Assembly: GCF_021390495.1 (NCBI RefSeq)
Contig: NZ_JAJEJP010000002.1
Span: 1,550,001-1,614,000 of the forward strand
Reading direction: 5' to 3'
Length of the DNA stretch: 64,000 nt
From: Paraburkholderia sp. ZP32-5
GTDB taxonomy: Bacteria; Pseudomonadota; Gammaproteobacteria; Burkholderiales; Burkholderiaceae
Made by a program: the position numbers and the translations under genes
The notes under the pieces: generated by a model
What the model saw: only the letters and a program-made list of their open reading frames with translations
Database searches by the model: none
Told to the model about the DNA's origin: nothing
In this document: positions 7,119 through 15,350 of the stretch, piece by piece
How positions within the stretch are numbered: the first letter of the stretch is position 1
Layout of the letters: each line of letters opens with the position of its first letter

Positions 7119-9323
7119 TCACGGCGCGCAAACAACCAGCGCGTGCAACTCATCGATATTGAAAGGCTTCGCGAGAATCGCAATGCCGAGGCGGCGCGCG
7201 CGTTCGAGTTCGTCGGCGTAGCCGGTCATCAACGCGATCTTCTGCGACGGCCACGCGCTGCGGACTTTTTCGGCGAGATCGATGCCATTGAGCTTGCCCG
7301 GCATCTGGATGTCCGACAGTACGAGTTCGAAGCGTGCGCCGCCGGTGAGCACATCGAGCGCCTGGTCGGCGGTCGGCTCGTGGCGCACTTCGCAGCCGAA
7401 CGTTTCGAGCACCGCGGCAACGCCGGCCGCGACGTCCTCGTTGTCCTCGACGAGCAGCACCATGCCGGACGATACCGGCGTGGCCGGCAGCGCATCCGTC
7501 GCCGCCGCCTCCGCGCCGCGCGCGCGATAACGCGGCAGATAAAGCCGCACCGTCGTGCCGCTGCCGGGCACGCTGTCGATCTTCGCGGTGCCGCCGGCCT
7601 GCTCGCACATCGACAGCACCTGCGCGAGGCCGAGCCCGGTGCCCGAGCCGCGCAGCTTGGTCGTGAACAGCGGCTCGAACGCGCGCCGCGCGACCGCCTC
7701 GGTCATCCCTTCGCCATCGTCGGAGCAGGCGATCAACACGTATTCGCCGTCGGGCAACTCGGTGTCGCTGCCGACCAGCCGGTTGTTCTGGCAACGGATC
7801 ACGAAGCGGCCGCCGTGCGGCATCGCATCGCGCGCGTTCATCGCGAGGTTCATGATCGCGAATTCGAGGTCGGTCGGATCGGCCAGCACTTGCCACAGGT
7901 TCTCGGCGACGTTCACCGACAGTTCGACGGTGTCGCCGAGCCCGCTGTCGATCAGCGGCGCGGCGGCGGGCAGCCAGCGCGCCAGATCGATCGGCTCCTG
8001 CTTCAGCGGCTGCTTGCGCGCGACGCTTAGCAGCCGCCGCGTCAGCGCTTCGGCGCTGGCCGTCGCGCGCTCGACCGCCTGCACTTCCTTCTGGAGGCCG
8101 TTGTAATGCTTGAGCCGTGCAAGCTCGACGTTCGCGGAGACCACCATCAGCAGGTTGTTGAAATCGTGCGCGACGTTCGCGACCAGATTGCCGAGCGCGC
8201 CCATGCGCTGCAATTGCCGGGTCGACGCTTCGGCCGACAGCCGCATCGCCACTTCGCCCTGCCAGCGCTCCCACGCACGGCGCTCGGCATCGAGCCGGCG
8301 CAGCGAATAGAACACCAGCAGCCAGATCGCCACGCACGGCACCGCGGTCAGCAGCACGATCGCCACGAAATGATTGCGCCACGCGGCCGCGATCGCCGAT
8401 ACCGTGTACGCGCTCATCACATAGAGCGGATAGTCGCCGACGCGGCGAAATGCGAGCAGCCGCTCCGCGCCGTCGATGACCGATCTCTGCCGCACGAAGC
8501 CGAACAGCTGCTTGTCGCGCAATGCCGCGGCGAACGCGCTGTGCGACGACGGCCGCTTGTTGCCCGGCCACGGCGGATAGCGCACCAGCATCTCGCCGTC
8601 CTGGCGAAACAGTGCAAGCGCAACGTCCGGGTCACCGCCGGTCAGCTCGCGATAGAAGCGCGAAAAGTATTCGGTGCGCAATGCGACCGTGACAACGCCG
8701 AGAAACTCGCCATTGGTACCCGACCGCCCGATCGCGGTTGTGAATACATTGTTTTTCGATAACGGGCCCATCATCGGCTGCGAGAAATAGGCATGCGGGC
8801 GCATTATTTTCGCGGCGCGGAAATCTTCCCGCTCCGCGATCGACATTGCCGGCGCCGGATACGCAAGCGTCGATACCAGCAGGTCGCCGTCCACACCGAG
8901 CAGCGCGATCGACGACACTTGCGGGAAATCGCCGTCGATCTCGCGCAGCCGCTGATACAGCTCCGCCTCGCGCGCTCGAATCTGCGCGTCATCCGAATCG
9001 CCGAGCAACTCGATGATGCGCGAGCCCATCTGCCGGTTCAGATCGAGTACCTTGACGGCCTGCTCGTCCGCCACGCGCGAGAGCCGCTCGATGGAGTCGT
9101 TCGCGTCGGTGATGCGGCGCTGATAGTCGAAATAGCCATAGCCCGTCAGGCACGCGAGCGGAAACAGAATCGACACCGCGAGCACGATCAGCAGCATGCG
9201 CCGCGTCGCCGCGAAATCGCGCGACGGCACCGGCAAATCGACTGCGATACGTTCCGCACGATGCACGGTCCGCACTCCATGAAATTGACGTTCGGTCCTG
9301 GAAGCCACTGCACGCACGCGCAT
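7119..9323 (-). CDS. hybrid sensor histidine kinase with C-terminal receiver
   Basis: Membrane sensor kinase of 734 residues. Order: a first membrane helix (about 43-62), a periplasmic sensing region of about 255 residues, a second helix (about 318-342), a dimerization/phosphoacceptor helix with AHDFNN (His near 386), an ATPase domain with NLAMNARDAM, DDGEGM and GTGLGLAQV, and a receiver starting about 622 (VLLVEDNED) with the phospho-acceptor in SDIQMPG near 670 and the Lys of LAKPFN. No separate response regulator with an output domain is adjacent, so the downstream target is unknown. The periplasmic region looks like a Cache-type sensor, but this is inference. Start taken as the first ATG; MLLIV at residue 43 is an alternative. 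Confidence 0.9.
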   Translation of the reverse strand: MRVRAVASRTERQFHGVRTVHRAERIAVDLPVPSRDFAATRRMLLIVLAVSILFPLACLTGYGYFDYQRRITDANDSIERLSRVADEQAVKVLDLNRQMGSRIIELLGDSDDAQIRAREAELYQRLREIDGDFPQVSSIALLGVDGDLLVSTLAYPAPAMSIAEREDFRAAKIMRPHAYFSQPMMGPLSKNNVFTTAIGRSGTNGEFLGVVTVALRTEYFSRFYRELTGGDPDVALALFRQDGEMLVRYPPWPGNKRPSSHSAFAAALRDKQLFGFVRQRSVIDGAERLLAFRRVGDYPLYVMSAYTVSAIAAAWRNHFVAIVLLTAVPCVAIWLLVFYSLRRLDAERRAWERWQGEVAMRLSAEASTRQLQRMGALGNLVANVAHDFNNLLMVVSANVELARLKHYNGLQKEVQAVERATASAEALTRRLLSVARKQPLKQEPIDLARWLPAAAPLIDSGLGDTVELSVNVAENLWQVLADPTDLEFAIMNLAMNARDAMPHGGRFVIRCQNNRLVGSDTELPDGEYVLIACSDDGEGMTEAVARRAFEPLFTTKLRGSGTGLGLAQVLSMCEQAGGTAKIDSVPGSGTTVRLYLPRYRARGAEAAATDALPATPVSSGMVLLVEDNEDVAAGVAAVLETFGCEVRHEPTADQALDVLTGGARFELVLSDIQMPGKLNGIDLAEKVRSAWPSQKIALMTGYADELERARRLGIAILAKPFNIDELHALVVCAP

Positions 9324-9583
9324 CCGCGAGGGCGAATTCGCGCACGGCTGTTCGCGTGCTAATTCCCTTATTCCAGAAATTTACCCCAAGTTCGTGCGAC
9401 TTCCCAACAGTGCTAATAGCACGGTCGATCGGGTCTGCATGATGCCCATGCTCAGGCACGTGGATTGCTCGTTAACCTGCGGCTTTAGCACGGCCTGCGA
9501 GCCTGCAATGCGCGCCCGCTTCTGTTACGGCTTCTTACCGGTCGAGCCCATCGACAGAGTCCATCCCTTCGCGAGGAATCATC

Positions 9584-11224
9584 ATGTCCACGACTGCCCG
9601 CTGCGTCGCCCGGCTTTCGGAATTGCACGCGGACCACGCGGTTCGCGTGAAGGTGGACGACACATCGATCCTGCTGGTGCGCGACGGCGACACCGTCCAC
9701 GCATATTCCGCCGATTGCCCGCATGCGGGCGGCCCGCTCGATGAAGGCGCGCTATGCCGTGGCCGCATCATCTGTCCGTGGCACAAGGGCACGTTCGACG
9801 CGGCGACCGGCAGCGTGCTCGAACCGCCGGCGCTGATGCCGCTCGATCGCTATCCGGTCACGCTCGACGGCGACGACGTGCTGGTCACGCCACAAAAGAT
9901 GCCTCCACGCGAGCCCGACACACGCACGCAACCGGCGGATGCCGCGCCCCCGCGGCACTACGTGGTGATCGGCGCGGGCGCAGCCGGCGGCGCCGCCTGC
10001 GTCGCGTTGCGCGAAGCCGGCTTCGACGGCCGTATCACGCTGATCGGCGACGAAGCGCACGCGCCGTACGACCGCACCGTGCTCAGCAAATTCGTGCCGT
10101 CGTTCGAGATGCCGCCGGCCGACGTGCCACCGCTCGTCGAGCCCGACTGGATGCAGACGCATCGTATCGAGCGCATCGTCGCGAAGGTCGCGCGGCTCGA
10201 CGTGCCCGCGCGGATGATCCATTTCGAAGCCGGCGCGCAAGGTCATGATCAAAGTATCGAAGCGCTGAAATACGACACCGCGCTGCTCGCCACCGGCAGC
10301 ACGCCGAGAGTGCCCGACATCCCCGGCTGCGAACTCGGCGGCGTACACGTGCTGCGTCATCTCGACGACGCGGCCGCGTTCGTCGATGCGCTCGGCGAGG
10401 ATGCTTCGCACACGCGCGTCGCGATTCTCGGCAGCAGCTTTATCGGTCTCGAAGTGGCATCGGCGCTGCGCAAGCACGGCGTAGCGGTCACCGTGATTTC
10501 GCCCGACAAGGTGCCGTTCGCGAAGCAGTTCGGTGAGCGCGTGGGTCAGATGTTCCGCGCGCTGCACGAAAGCAACGGTGTGAAGTTTCATCTCGACTCG
10601 AAGGTCGCCTCGCTCGAAGGCGAAGAAGGCAGCGTGCACGCGGTGATGCTGGAAAGCGGCGAGCACATCGCGGCCGACCTCGTGCTGTTGGGCACGGGAG
10701 TAACGCCCGCCACCGGTTTTATCGAAGGCCTGCCGTTGCAGAAGGACGGCGGTGTCGTCGTCAATGCGGGCATGCAGGCTGCGTGCGGTCTGTATGCGGC
10801 GGGCGATATCGCGGTGTTTTCGTTGCACGAGAATCAGGAGCCGGTGCGTATCGAACATTGGCGCGTCGCGCAGCAGCATGCGCGTATCGCCGCGCAAAAC
10901 ATGTGCGGCGCGCGCAATCGCTACACGGGCGTGCCGTTTTTCTGGACCTATCACTATGGCAAGAACTTTGAATATCTCGGCCATGCGAGCGAGTGGGACG
11001 AAATCGTCGTCGACGGCAATCTCGACGAGCAACAGTTCATCGCGCTCTATGTGCGCGACGGCAACGTCGACGCGGTGCTTGCCTGCGAGCGCGACGCATT
11101 GACCGCGCATCTGATCGACGCGATGCGCGACGGGCTGTCGCGCGCCGACGCGTTGCGGATCATCGGCAGCGCGGCGCGGACAGCGCCCGAGCCGGCCACG
11201 CCGGGGGCCTCGCCGGGGGCCTGA
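9584..11224 (+). CDS. Rieske 2Fe-2S / FAD pyridine nucleotide-disulfide oxidoreductase fusion
   Basis: Single-chain fusion of 546 residues. The N-terminal Rieske domain (about 5-105) has cluster ligands C45-x-H47 and C64-x2-H67. It is joined to an FAD-dependent reductase with GAGAAGG (dinucleotide fold near 130), a second NAD(P)H-binding fold (LGSSFIGLEVA near 285), and the FAD-binding GLYAAGDIA segment. The layout matches the AIFM3-like (Rieske plus AIF) family and also resembles ferredoxin reductases of oxygenase systems. It should move electrons from NAD(P)H; the final acceptor is unknown. No oxygenase gene is adjacent. Upstream is a 260-base gap shared with the divergent histidine kinase. 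Confidence 0.9.
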   Translation: MSTTARCVARLSELHADHAVRVKVDDTSILLVRDGDTVHAYSADCPHAGGPLDEGALCRGRIICPWHKGTFDAATGSVLEPPALMPLDRYPVTLDGDDVLVTPQKMPPREPDTRTQPADAAPPRHYVVIGAGAAGGAACVALREAGFDGRITLIGDEAHAPYDRTVLSKFVPSFEMPPADVPPLVEPDWMQTHRIERIVAKVARLDVPARMIHFEAGAQGHDQSIEALKYDTALLATGSTPRVPDIPGCELGGVHVLRHLDDAAAFVDALGEDASHTRVAILGSSFIGLEVASALRKHGVAVTVISPDKVPFAKQFGERVGQMFRALHESNGVKFHLDSKVASLEGEEGSVHAVMLESGEHIAADLVLLGTGVTPATGFIEGLPLQKDGGVVVNAGMQAACGLYAAGDIAVFSLHENQEPVRIEHWRVAQQHARIAAQNMCGARNRYTGVPFFWTYHYGKNFEYLGHASEWDEIVVDGNLDEQQFIALYVRDGNVDAVLACERDALTAHLIDAMRDGLSRADALRIIGSAARTAPEPATPGASPGA

Positions 11225-11303
11225 TACGCGCGTCGAATCCCGCGCCGTGTGTGCAGTTTCGCCCGGCGCGTTGCTTCATGGATCAACCTGGAGGATCGCC
11301 ATC

Positions 11304-11489
11304 ATGACGACACACAAGGAAAAGCATCCGCACTCTGACAAGAGCGAAAAGCAGATCGACACGCAGGTCGAAGACAGCTTTCCGGCGAGCGATCCGCCGT
11401 CCACCGGCGGCACCACGAAGATCGTCCCCGATAAGGACAACGCGAAGAGCGGGCATAAGAGCGGCCACGACAAACCGGCGCAGCGCTAG
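11304..11489 (+). CDS. small hydrophilic protein, 61 residues
   Basis: Very small Lys/Asp/Ser-rich protein with no hydrophobic segment. The central ESQ-like stretch VEDSFPASDPPSTGG is often seen in small stress-associated proteins of Burkholderiaceae, but I know no function. The start at 11304 (MTTHKEKHP) is set by GGAGG 8 bases upstream. A strong hairpin follows the stop, which supports a separate short transcript. Confidence 0.7.
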   Translation: MTTHKEKHPHSDKSEKQIDTQVEDSFPASDPPSTGGTTKIVPDKDNAKSGHKSGHDKPAQR

Positions 11490-11524
11490 CCGCGCCGCTT
11501 GAGTTTCGAATCACATAACGCCCT

Positions 11525-11566
11525 CGCCCACGGATATTCGCCGCGATGTCCGTGGGCGGCTTTTCC
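11525..11566 (+). terminator. intrinsic terminator
   Basis: A perfect 10-bp stem (CGCCCACGGA at 11525-11534 with TCCGTGGGCG at 11549-11558) is followed by GCTTTTCC. It sits 36 bases after the small hydrophilic gene and should end its transcript. Confidence 0.7.
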
Positions 11567-11768
11567 CTCTGCGTGCATCCGCACGCAAGCGGTACGAAAG
11601 AAACGAATCGCCATGTCAGACGAGTCCTGCTTCGTCAGCGACGAGCAGGAAGTCCGTGAATGCGATGCGACGCAAGGCGACGTCCGCTAGTGGAGCGATC
11701 AGATGCGGCTATGCCGGCGGCGCGCCACCCGCACGTACATGACCAGAATGAACCTGAGCCGCCCCACT

Positions 11769-13844
11769 TCACCCCCCTTCCAACGCCGGCTCGCCGAGTT
11801 CGGTCCGCGCCGCATCGATGCGCCGGCACGCGGCCAGCATTTCCTGCAACGACGTCGCGTAGCACTCGGCTTCCATCGTGCCTTGCAGATCCGAACTCCA
11901 TTGCCGCGCATCGTCGGGCGTCCATAACCCGACGACCACCGACGCGTTCGGCAGCCGCGCGCGAATCCGTCTGATCAGATAGCGCAGATGCGACGGAATG
12001 CCGTCGATCTGCAGATAGAGAATGCAGACGATGCCGATGTCGTCCGCGTCGAGACGGTCGATCGCCGCCCGCGACACCGACTCGTGCGGCAGCGAACGCG
12101 CGGCAAAGCCGTGCTTGCCGAGCAGTTGCAACAGGATCATCGTGCCGAGCGCATCGAGCGGCCCGCGCCCAGGGATGCACAGCGCCCGGCTCGTCGGCGC
12201 ATGCCATACGGTCACCGGCGCCACCGTTTCATGCAGCGGTATGGCCGGTTGCGGCCCGGCATCGTGGATCTCATCGAACCCTCTGGATTCGCCGGCCGTG
12301 GCCAGCGTATTCACACTCGCAGCCACTTCTCGCGGCGTCGCGTGCGCGGCCTCGTTTTCGTCGGGCGGCGTCATCGGTCCCACCGCGGCCCAGTTTTCCT
12401 GTTGCGCGAGCGGCTCGGGCTCACGATCCTCGTAAGCTTCGAGGCCGTCGACGAGATCATTGGTCGTCGACTCGATGCGCGCCAGTTGCATGCTCGTGAC
12501 GCTGCCGCGCGTGACATCCGCGGCGGCAAGCTGCAAGCCCTTGATCGCGACTTCGTCGTAGTAGGCCGATAGCGAGCGTTCCTGCAGCCATAGCTCGGCC
12601 TGTTCGAGCGCTTCGTCGGGATCGCCGGCCAGCGCGCGCTGATAAAAGTTCTGGATGGGCGTCAGCGCGGGCTGGTCGCCGAGCATCACATCGAGAAATT
12701 CGAGCCGCCGCACGTTGCGGCCGAGCACCAGCAAACACAGCGTCAGCGGCGTGGACAGGATCAACCCGATCGGCCCCCAGATCCAGCTCCAGAAGATCGC
12801 CGCCACCACCACCGAAAACGGCGACAAGCCGGTACTGCGACCGTACAACAGCGGCTCGACGACCTGCCCGACCAGCAGCTCGACGATCGCGAACAGCGCG
12901 AGCGTCCACAGCGCCATCGGCCAGCCAGGACTGACGGCGGCCGCGAACACGGCCGGCAGCGCCGCGGCGATCCAGATGCCGACATACGGCACGAGCCGCA
13001 GCAGCGCAGCGAGAATGCCCCACAGGATCGGATTGGGCACGCCGATCAGGAACAGCCCGGCGCCGATCACGACGCCCATGCCGGTATTCAGGCCGAGCTG
13101 CGACACGAAATAGCGGCTCAGGCGCCGCGCAGTTTCGTCCATCACGGTGGTCGTGCGGTGCAGATCACGCGAGCCGAACAGCCGGATCGCGCGGTCGCGC
13201 AGATCGTCGCGTTGCAGCAGGATCACGATCGTCACGACGAACACGATGAACGCGGTGGCGAGTGGGCTGATTGCCGGCGACAGCACGCGCCTCGCGAGTT
13301 CGATCGGCGTCGGCACCGGTTCGCGCACCTCGACCGGCACCGCCGCCGATGCGTGCGCGCTCGGCGACGCGGCGCCGCTACTCGGCGCCTCCGGCTGCGG
13401 CGGTTCGACCGTCGCGCGCTGCAGCGCCTGCCCCGCCGCGGTCGCAATGCGGTTCAGCCTGCCGATCGTCAGGCTGTGCACCGTCTCGAGCTTGTGTTCG
13501 ATCGTCACCTGATAGCGCGGCATGCCGGCCGCGAGATCGGTCAGTTGCGTGCCGATCAGCGCGCCGAGCAGCGCGATTACCGACACCGAGATCAGCACCG
13601 CCGCGAACACCGACGCAACGTGACCGAGCCGCAGCCGCGCCAACGCATCGACGAGCGGCGCAACGAGAAAGCTGAGCAGAATCGCGAGCGTGATCGGAAT
13701 CAGCACGGCGCTCGCGAAGTACAGGCAGGCGACCGCCGTCACGCCCACGATGAGCGTGACGAGCCCTTCGACACCGAATGCGCCAACCGCTGCCGGAATG
13801 CGCGCGGCAGGGCTCGCGCCGCGCGGCTCGGGTGTGTCTTTCAT
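11769..13844 (-). CDS. AI-2E family (PerM-like) permease with long C-terminal cytosolic extension
   Basis: Inner-membrane protein of 691 residues. The first ~380 residues form an AI-2E/PerM transporter: two N-terminal helices, a soluble insert rich in Pro and Ala (about 140-175), then five or six helices with the family marks VPYVGIWIAAALP and GLILSTPLTLCLLV. Typical family members end near 350-400. Here about 300 further soluble residues follow, with helical repeats (ALEQAELWLQERS), an Asp/Glu-rich linker, and an alpha/beta-like end with GIVCILYLQIDG and ASVVVGLW. The transported substrate is not known; AI-2 export is only the family label. Confidence 0.88.
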   Translation of the reverse strand: MKDTPEPRGASPAARIPAAVGAFGVEGLVTLIVGVTAVACLYFASAVLIPITLAILLSFLVAPLVDALARLRLGHVASVFAAVLISVSVIALLGALIGTQLTDLAAGMPRYQVTIEHKLETVHSLTIGRLNRIATAAGQALQRATVEPPQPEAPSSGAASPSAHASAAVPVEVREPVPTPIELARRVLSPAISPLATAFIVFVVTIVILLQRDDLRDRAIRLFGSRDLHRTTTVMDETARRLSRYFVSQLGLNTGMGVVIGAGLFLIGVPNPILWGILAALLRLVPYVGIWIAAALPAVFAAAVSPGWPMALWTLALFAIVELLVGQVVEPLLYGRSTGLSPFSVVVAAIFWSWIWGPIGLILSTPLTLCLLVLGRNVRRLEFLDVMLGDQPALTPIQNFYQRALAGDPDEALEQAELWLQERSLSAYYDEVAIKGLQLAAADVTRGSVTSMQLARIESTTNDLVDGLEAYEDREPEPLAQQENWAAVGPMTPPDENEAAHATPREVAASVNTLATAGESRGFDEIHDAGPQPAIPLHETVAPVTVWHAPTSRALCIPGRGPLDALGTMILLQLLGKHGFAARSLPHESVSRAAIDRLDADDIGIVCILYLQIDGIPSHLRYLIRRIRARLPNASVVVGLWTPDDARQWSSDLQGTMEAECYATSLQEMLAACRRIDAARTELGEPALEGG

Positions 13845-13920
13845 GTCATAGGTCGAGCCTCGGGCCGACGCGGTGCGCGCCGGCTCGACGTTCGATTTCG
13901 CTCCGAGGAGGGAGAAGCGG

Positions 13921-14097
13921 TTATTTCATGGTGTCCCCGGACACCGGCCCGCTTTCGACCGGTGGGGCTTCCTTTTCGATCTCGTCACGCGCCTGCTCCC
14001 AGTACTGCTCAGGCGTGCCTTTTGGTTCCGGCGCCTGTTGCCACAGGTAGTAGGCACGCGTGCGGATCTGTTCGTCGACGCTGGATTCCTGTTCCAT
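13921..14097 (-). CDS. DUF2934 family protein
   Basis: Small protein of 58 residues. IRTRAYYLWQQAPEPKGTPEQYWEQA is the DUF2934 core, broken here only for description: IRTRAYYLW, then a Pro/Gly turn, then YWEQARDEIE. I start it at 14097 (MEQESSVDE), where GGGGG lies 6-10 bases upstream; the frame is open to 14298. Function is unknown for the family, which is common in rhizobia and Burkholderiaceae. It reads away from the deamidase-like gene across an A+T-rich gap. Confidence 0.8.
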   Translation of the reverse strand: MEQESSVDEQIRTRAYYLWQQAPEPKGTPEQYWEQARDEIEKEAPPVESGPVSGDTMK

Positions 14098-14483
14098 TTG
14101 ATCGCCCCCAATTCGAATCGTGAAGGCCGCTGAAGGCCTGATCAGGCTGCATCCGTGCGCGCGTGGCCGGGCCGCAAACGCAAGGCCAGAACGTGCATCG
14201 TCGTTCAGTGTCGAGCAAGCGTCATACCCGGGTGGCAGCGCTTCCGATCGATGCCGTGCAAGCGAATAAAGCCGCTCCAGCCAATGCGCGGCATTCAATC
14301 GGCATATTAATAATCGTTAAAGAATGTATAAAGAAATGCCGTTATTAAGCAGATCGCTTTAATTTCGGTATGCGGGTGGCAACGTGGTCACCATTCATAA
14401 ATCCGCCGCCAGGATAATGAATCGTTTTCCGGTCAATTCTGTGCCAATTGCATCAACTCCAGAACCAGAAAGGGGCGAGGTCC
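14098..14483. other. A+T-rich intergenic region
   Basis: This 386-base stretch between the divergent DUF2934 and deamidase-like genes holds no convincing gene. Its second half, about 14300-14430, is far richer in A and T than the rest of the window and contains several TTAA and TATAAA-like words. It probably holds the promoter of the rightward gene. The composition fits recent acquisition or silencer (H-NS-like) binding, but this is inference. Confidence 0.6.
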
Positions 14484-15230
14484 ATGATTACCCAAAACGC
14501 GCTGAATACCATACAGGTTTATAACGATCTATTGCACAATCCTTTAACCGTGCTTAGTCAGTACCACCTGACAGTCAACATACTTCCCGCTGTCAACGGA
14601 GCAACGACACGGAATGTCTGGATAGCGGCCTACGGGACCGATATCGGGATCGACCAGTCCGCGGGGATGGCTGCCGCAATACCTGCCGGGCCGCCAGATT
14701 GCGCGGTACAGAGGTCGATGATCGTGTCGCCGATGAGAGGTCACCAGTTGCCCGTCGGCGCCGGTATCGGCGGTCGGCATCGTGCCGCCGAGATATTCAA
14801 CGCGGGGGCGGCGGCCGGAGCGAATCTGTGGGTGACTGAACTTCAAAGTGGATGCACGGTACTCGTGCTCGATTGGGGGGCAAGCCGCTATTCGCTCGTC
14901 CATCTGCAACCCAGCACCGATGCGCAATTCAATCCGCTCGGACAGGCCATCGTGCAGTCGAGCTACACCGGCCTCAACGCCTACAAGAACCTGTGGCTCA
15001 AACAGGAAATGACCACCGTGGTCAACAATACGGGACTCGGCTCTCCGCAGCGTTACATCATGATTCAGTCGATGTTCGAAACATACCGTGGCGCCGTTAC
15101 ACAGGTGATCGGGATTCGCCAGGGAACCGCATTTCGTTTTTATCGGCAGCGCCAGAATGGCAACGCATTGAGGGCGGAAGAACTTGATTGGAGCACGTGG
15201 TATTCGTATGTGCCGTATATGTCCTATTAG
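14484..15230 (+). CDS. candidate CNF1/BLF1-like glutamine deamidase (orphan toxin-like protein)
   Basis: Protein of 248 residues with no signal peptide or membrane helix and no match to a common housekeeping family that I recognise. Residues 118-140 read T118-ELQ-S122-G123-C124, then a strand (TVLVLDW) and H140 in SLVHLQP. The SGC motif with Thr exactly six residues before the Cys matches the Thr88/Cys94/His106 triad of Burkholderia lethal factor 1. The Cys-to-His gap of 16 is close to the 15 of CNF1 (Cys866/His881). These are glutamine deamidases of host translation factor or Rho GTPases. The start ATG (14484) follows AGGGGCGAGG. No immunity, secretion or phage gene is adjacent. The motif match is seen; the function is inference. 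Confidence 0.5.
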   Translation: MITQNALNTIQVYNDLLHNPLTVLSQYHLTVNILPAVNGATTRNVWIAAYGTDIGIDQSAGMAAAIPAGPPDCAVQRSMIVSPMRGHQLPVGAGIGGRHRAAEIFNAGAAAGANLWVTELQSGCTVLVLDWGASRYSLVHLQPSTDAQFNPLGQAIVQSSYTGLNAYKNLWLKQEMTTVVNNTGLGSPQRYIMIQSMFETYRGAVTQVIGIRQGTAFRFYRQRQNGNALRAEELDWSTWYSYVPYMSY

Positions 15231-15259
15231 CTAGCGGCTCTATTGGCGCGCATTGGATA

Positions 15260-15291
15260 CGCGGGTAAAAAGCAGAAGACTTTTACCCGCG
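15260..15291 (+). terminator. terminator-like hairpin after the deamidase-like gene
   Basis: An 11-bp perfect stem (15260-15270 with 15281-15291, containing GCGGGTAAAA and its complement) encloses a 10-base loop, followed by ATTTAT. It lies 30 bases after the stop codon and probably closes this single-gene unit. It also faces the convergent glgX gene. Confidence 0.6.
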
Positions 15292-15350
15292 ATTTATCGC
15301 CGTCGCCGTGATTGCCGCAGTCATGGAGCCTGCCCGCCCCGCTCCGTTCA

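Noticed and set aside
11499..11690. 63-codon frame after the small hydrophilic gene
   Set aside because: Its first half runs through the terminator hairpin; the possible 25-codon ORF at 11613 is too short to support.
13158..14123. 321-codon rightward open frame opposite the AI-2E permease
   Set aside because: Shadow with extreme Arg/Asp content; it overlaps permease and DUF2934 coding sequence.
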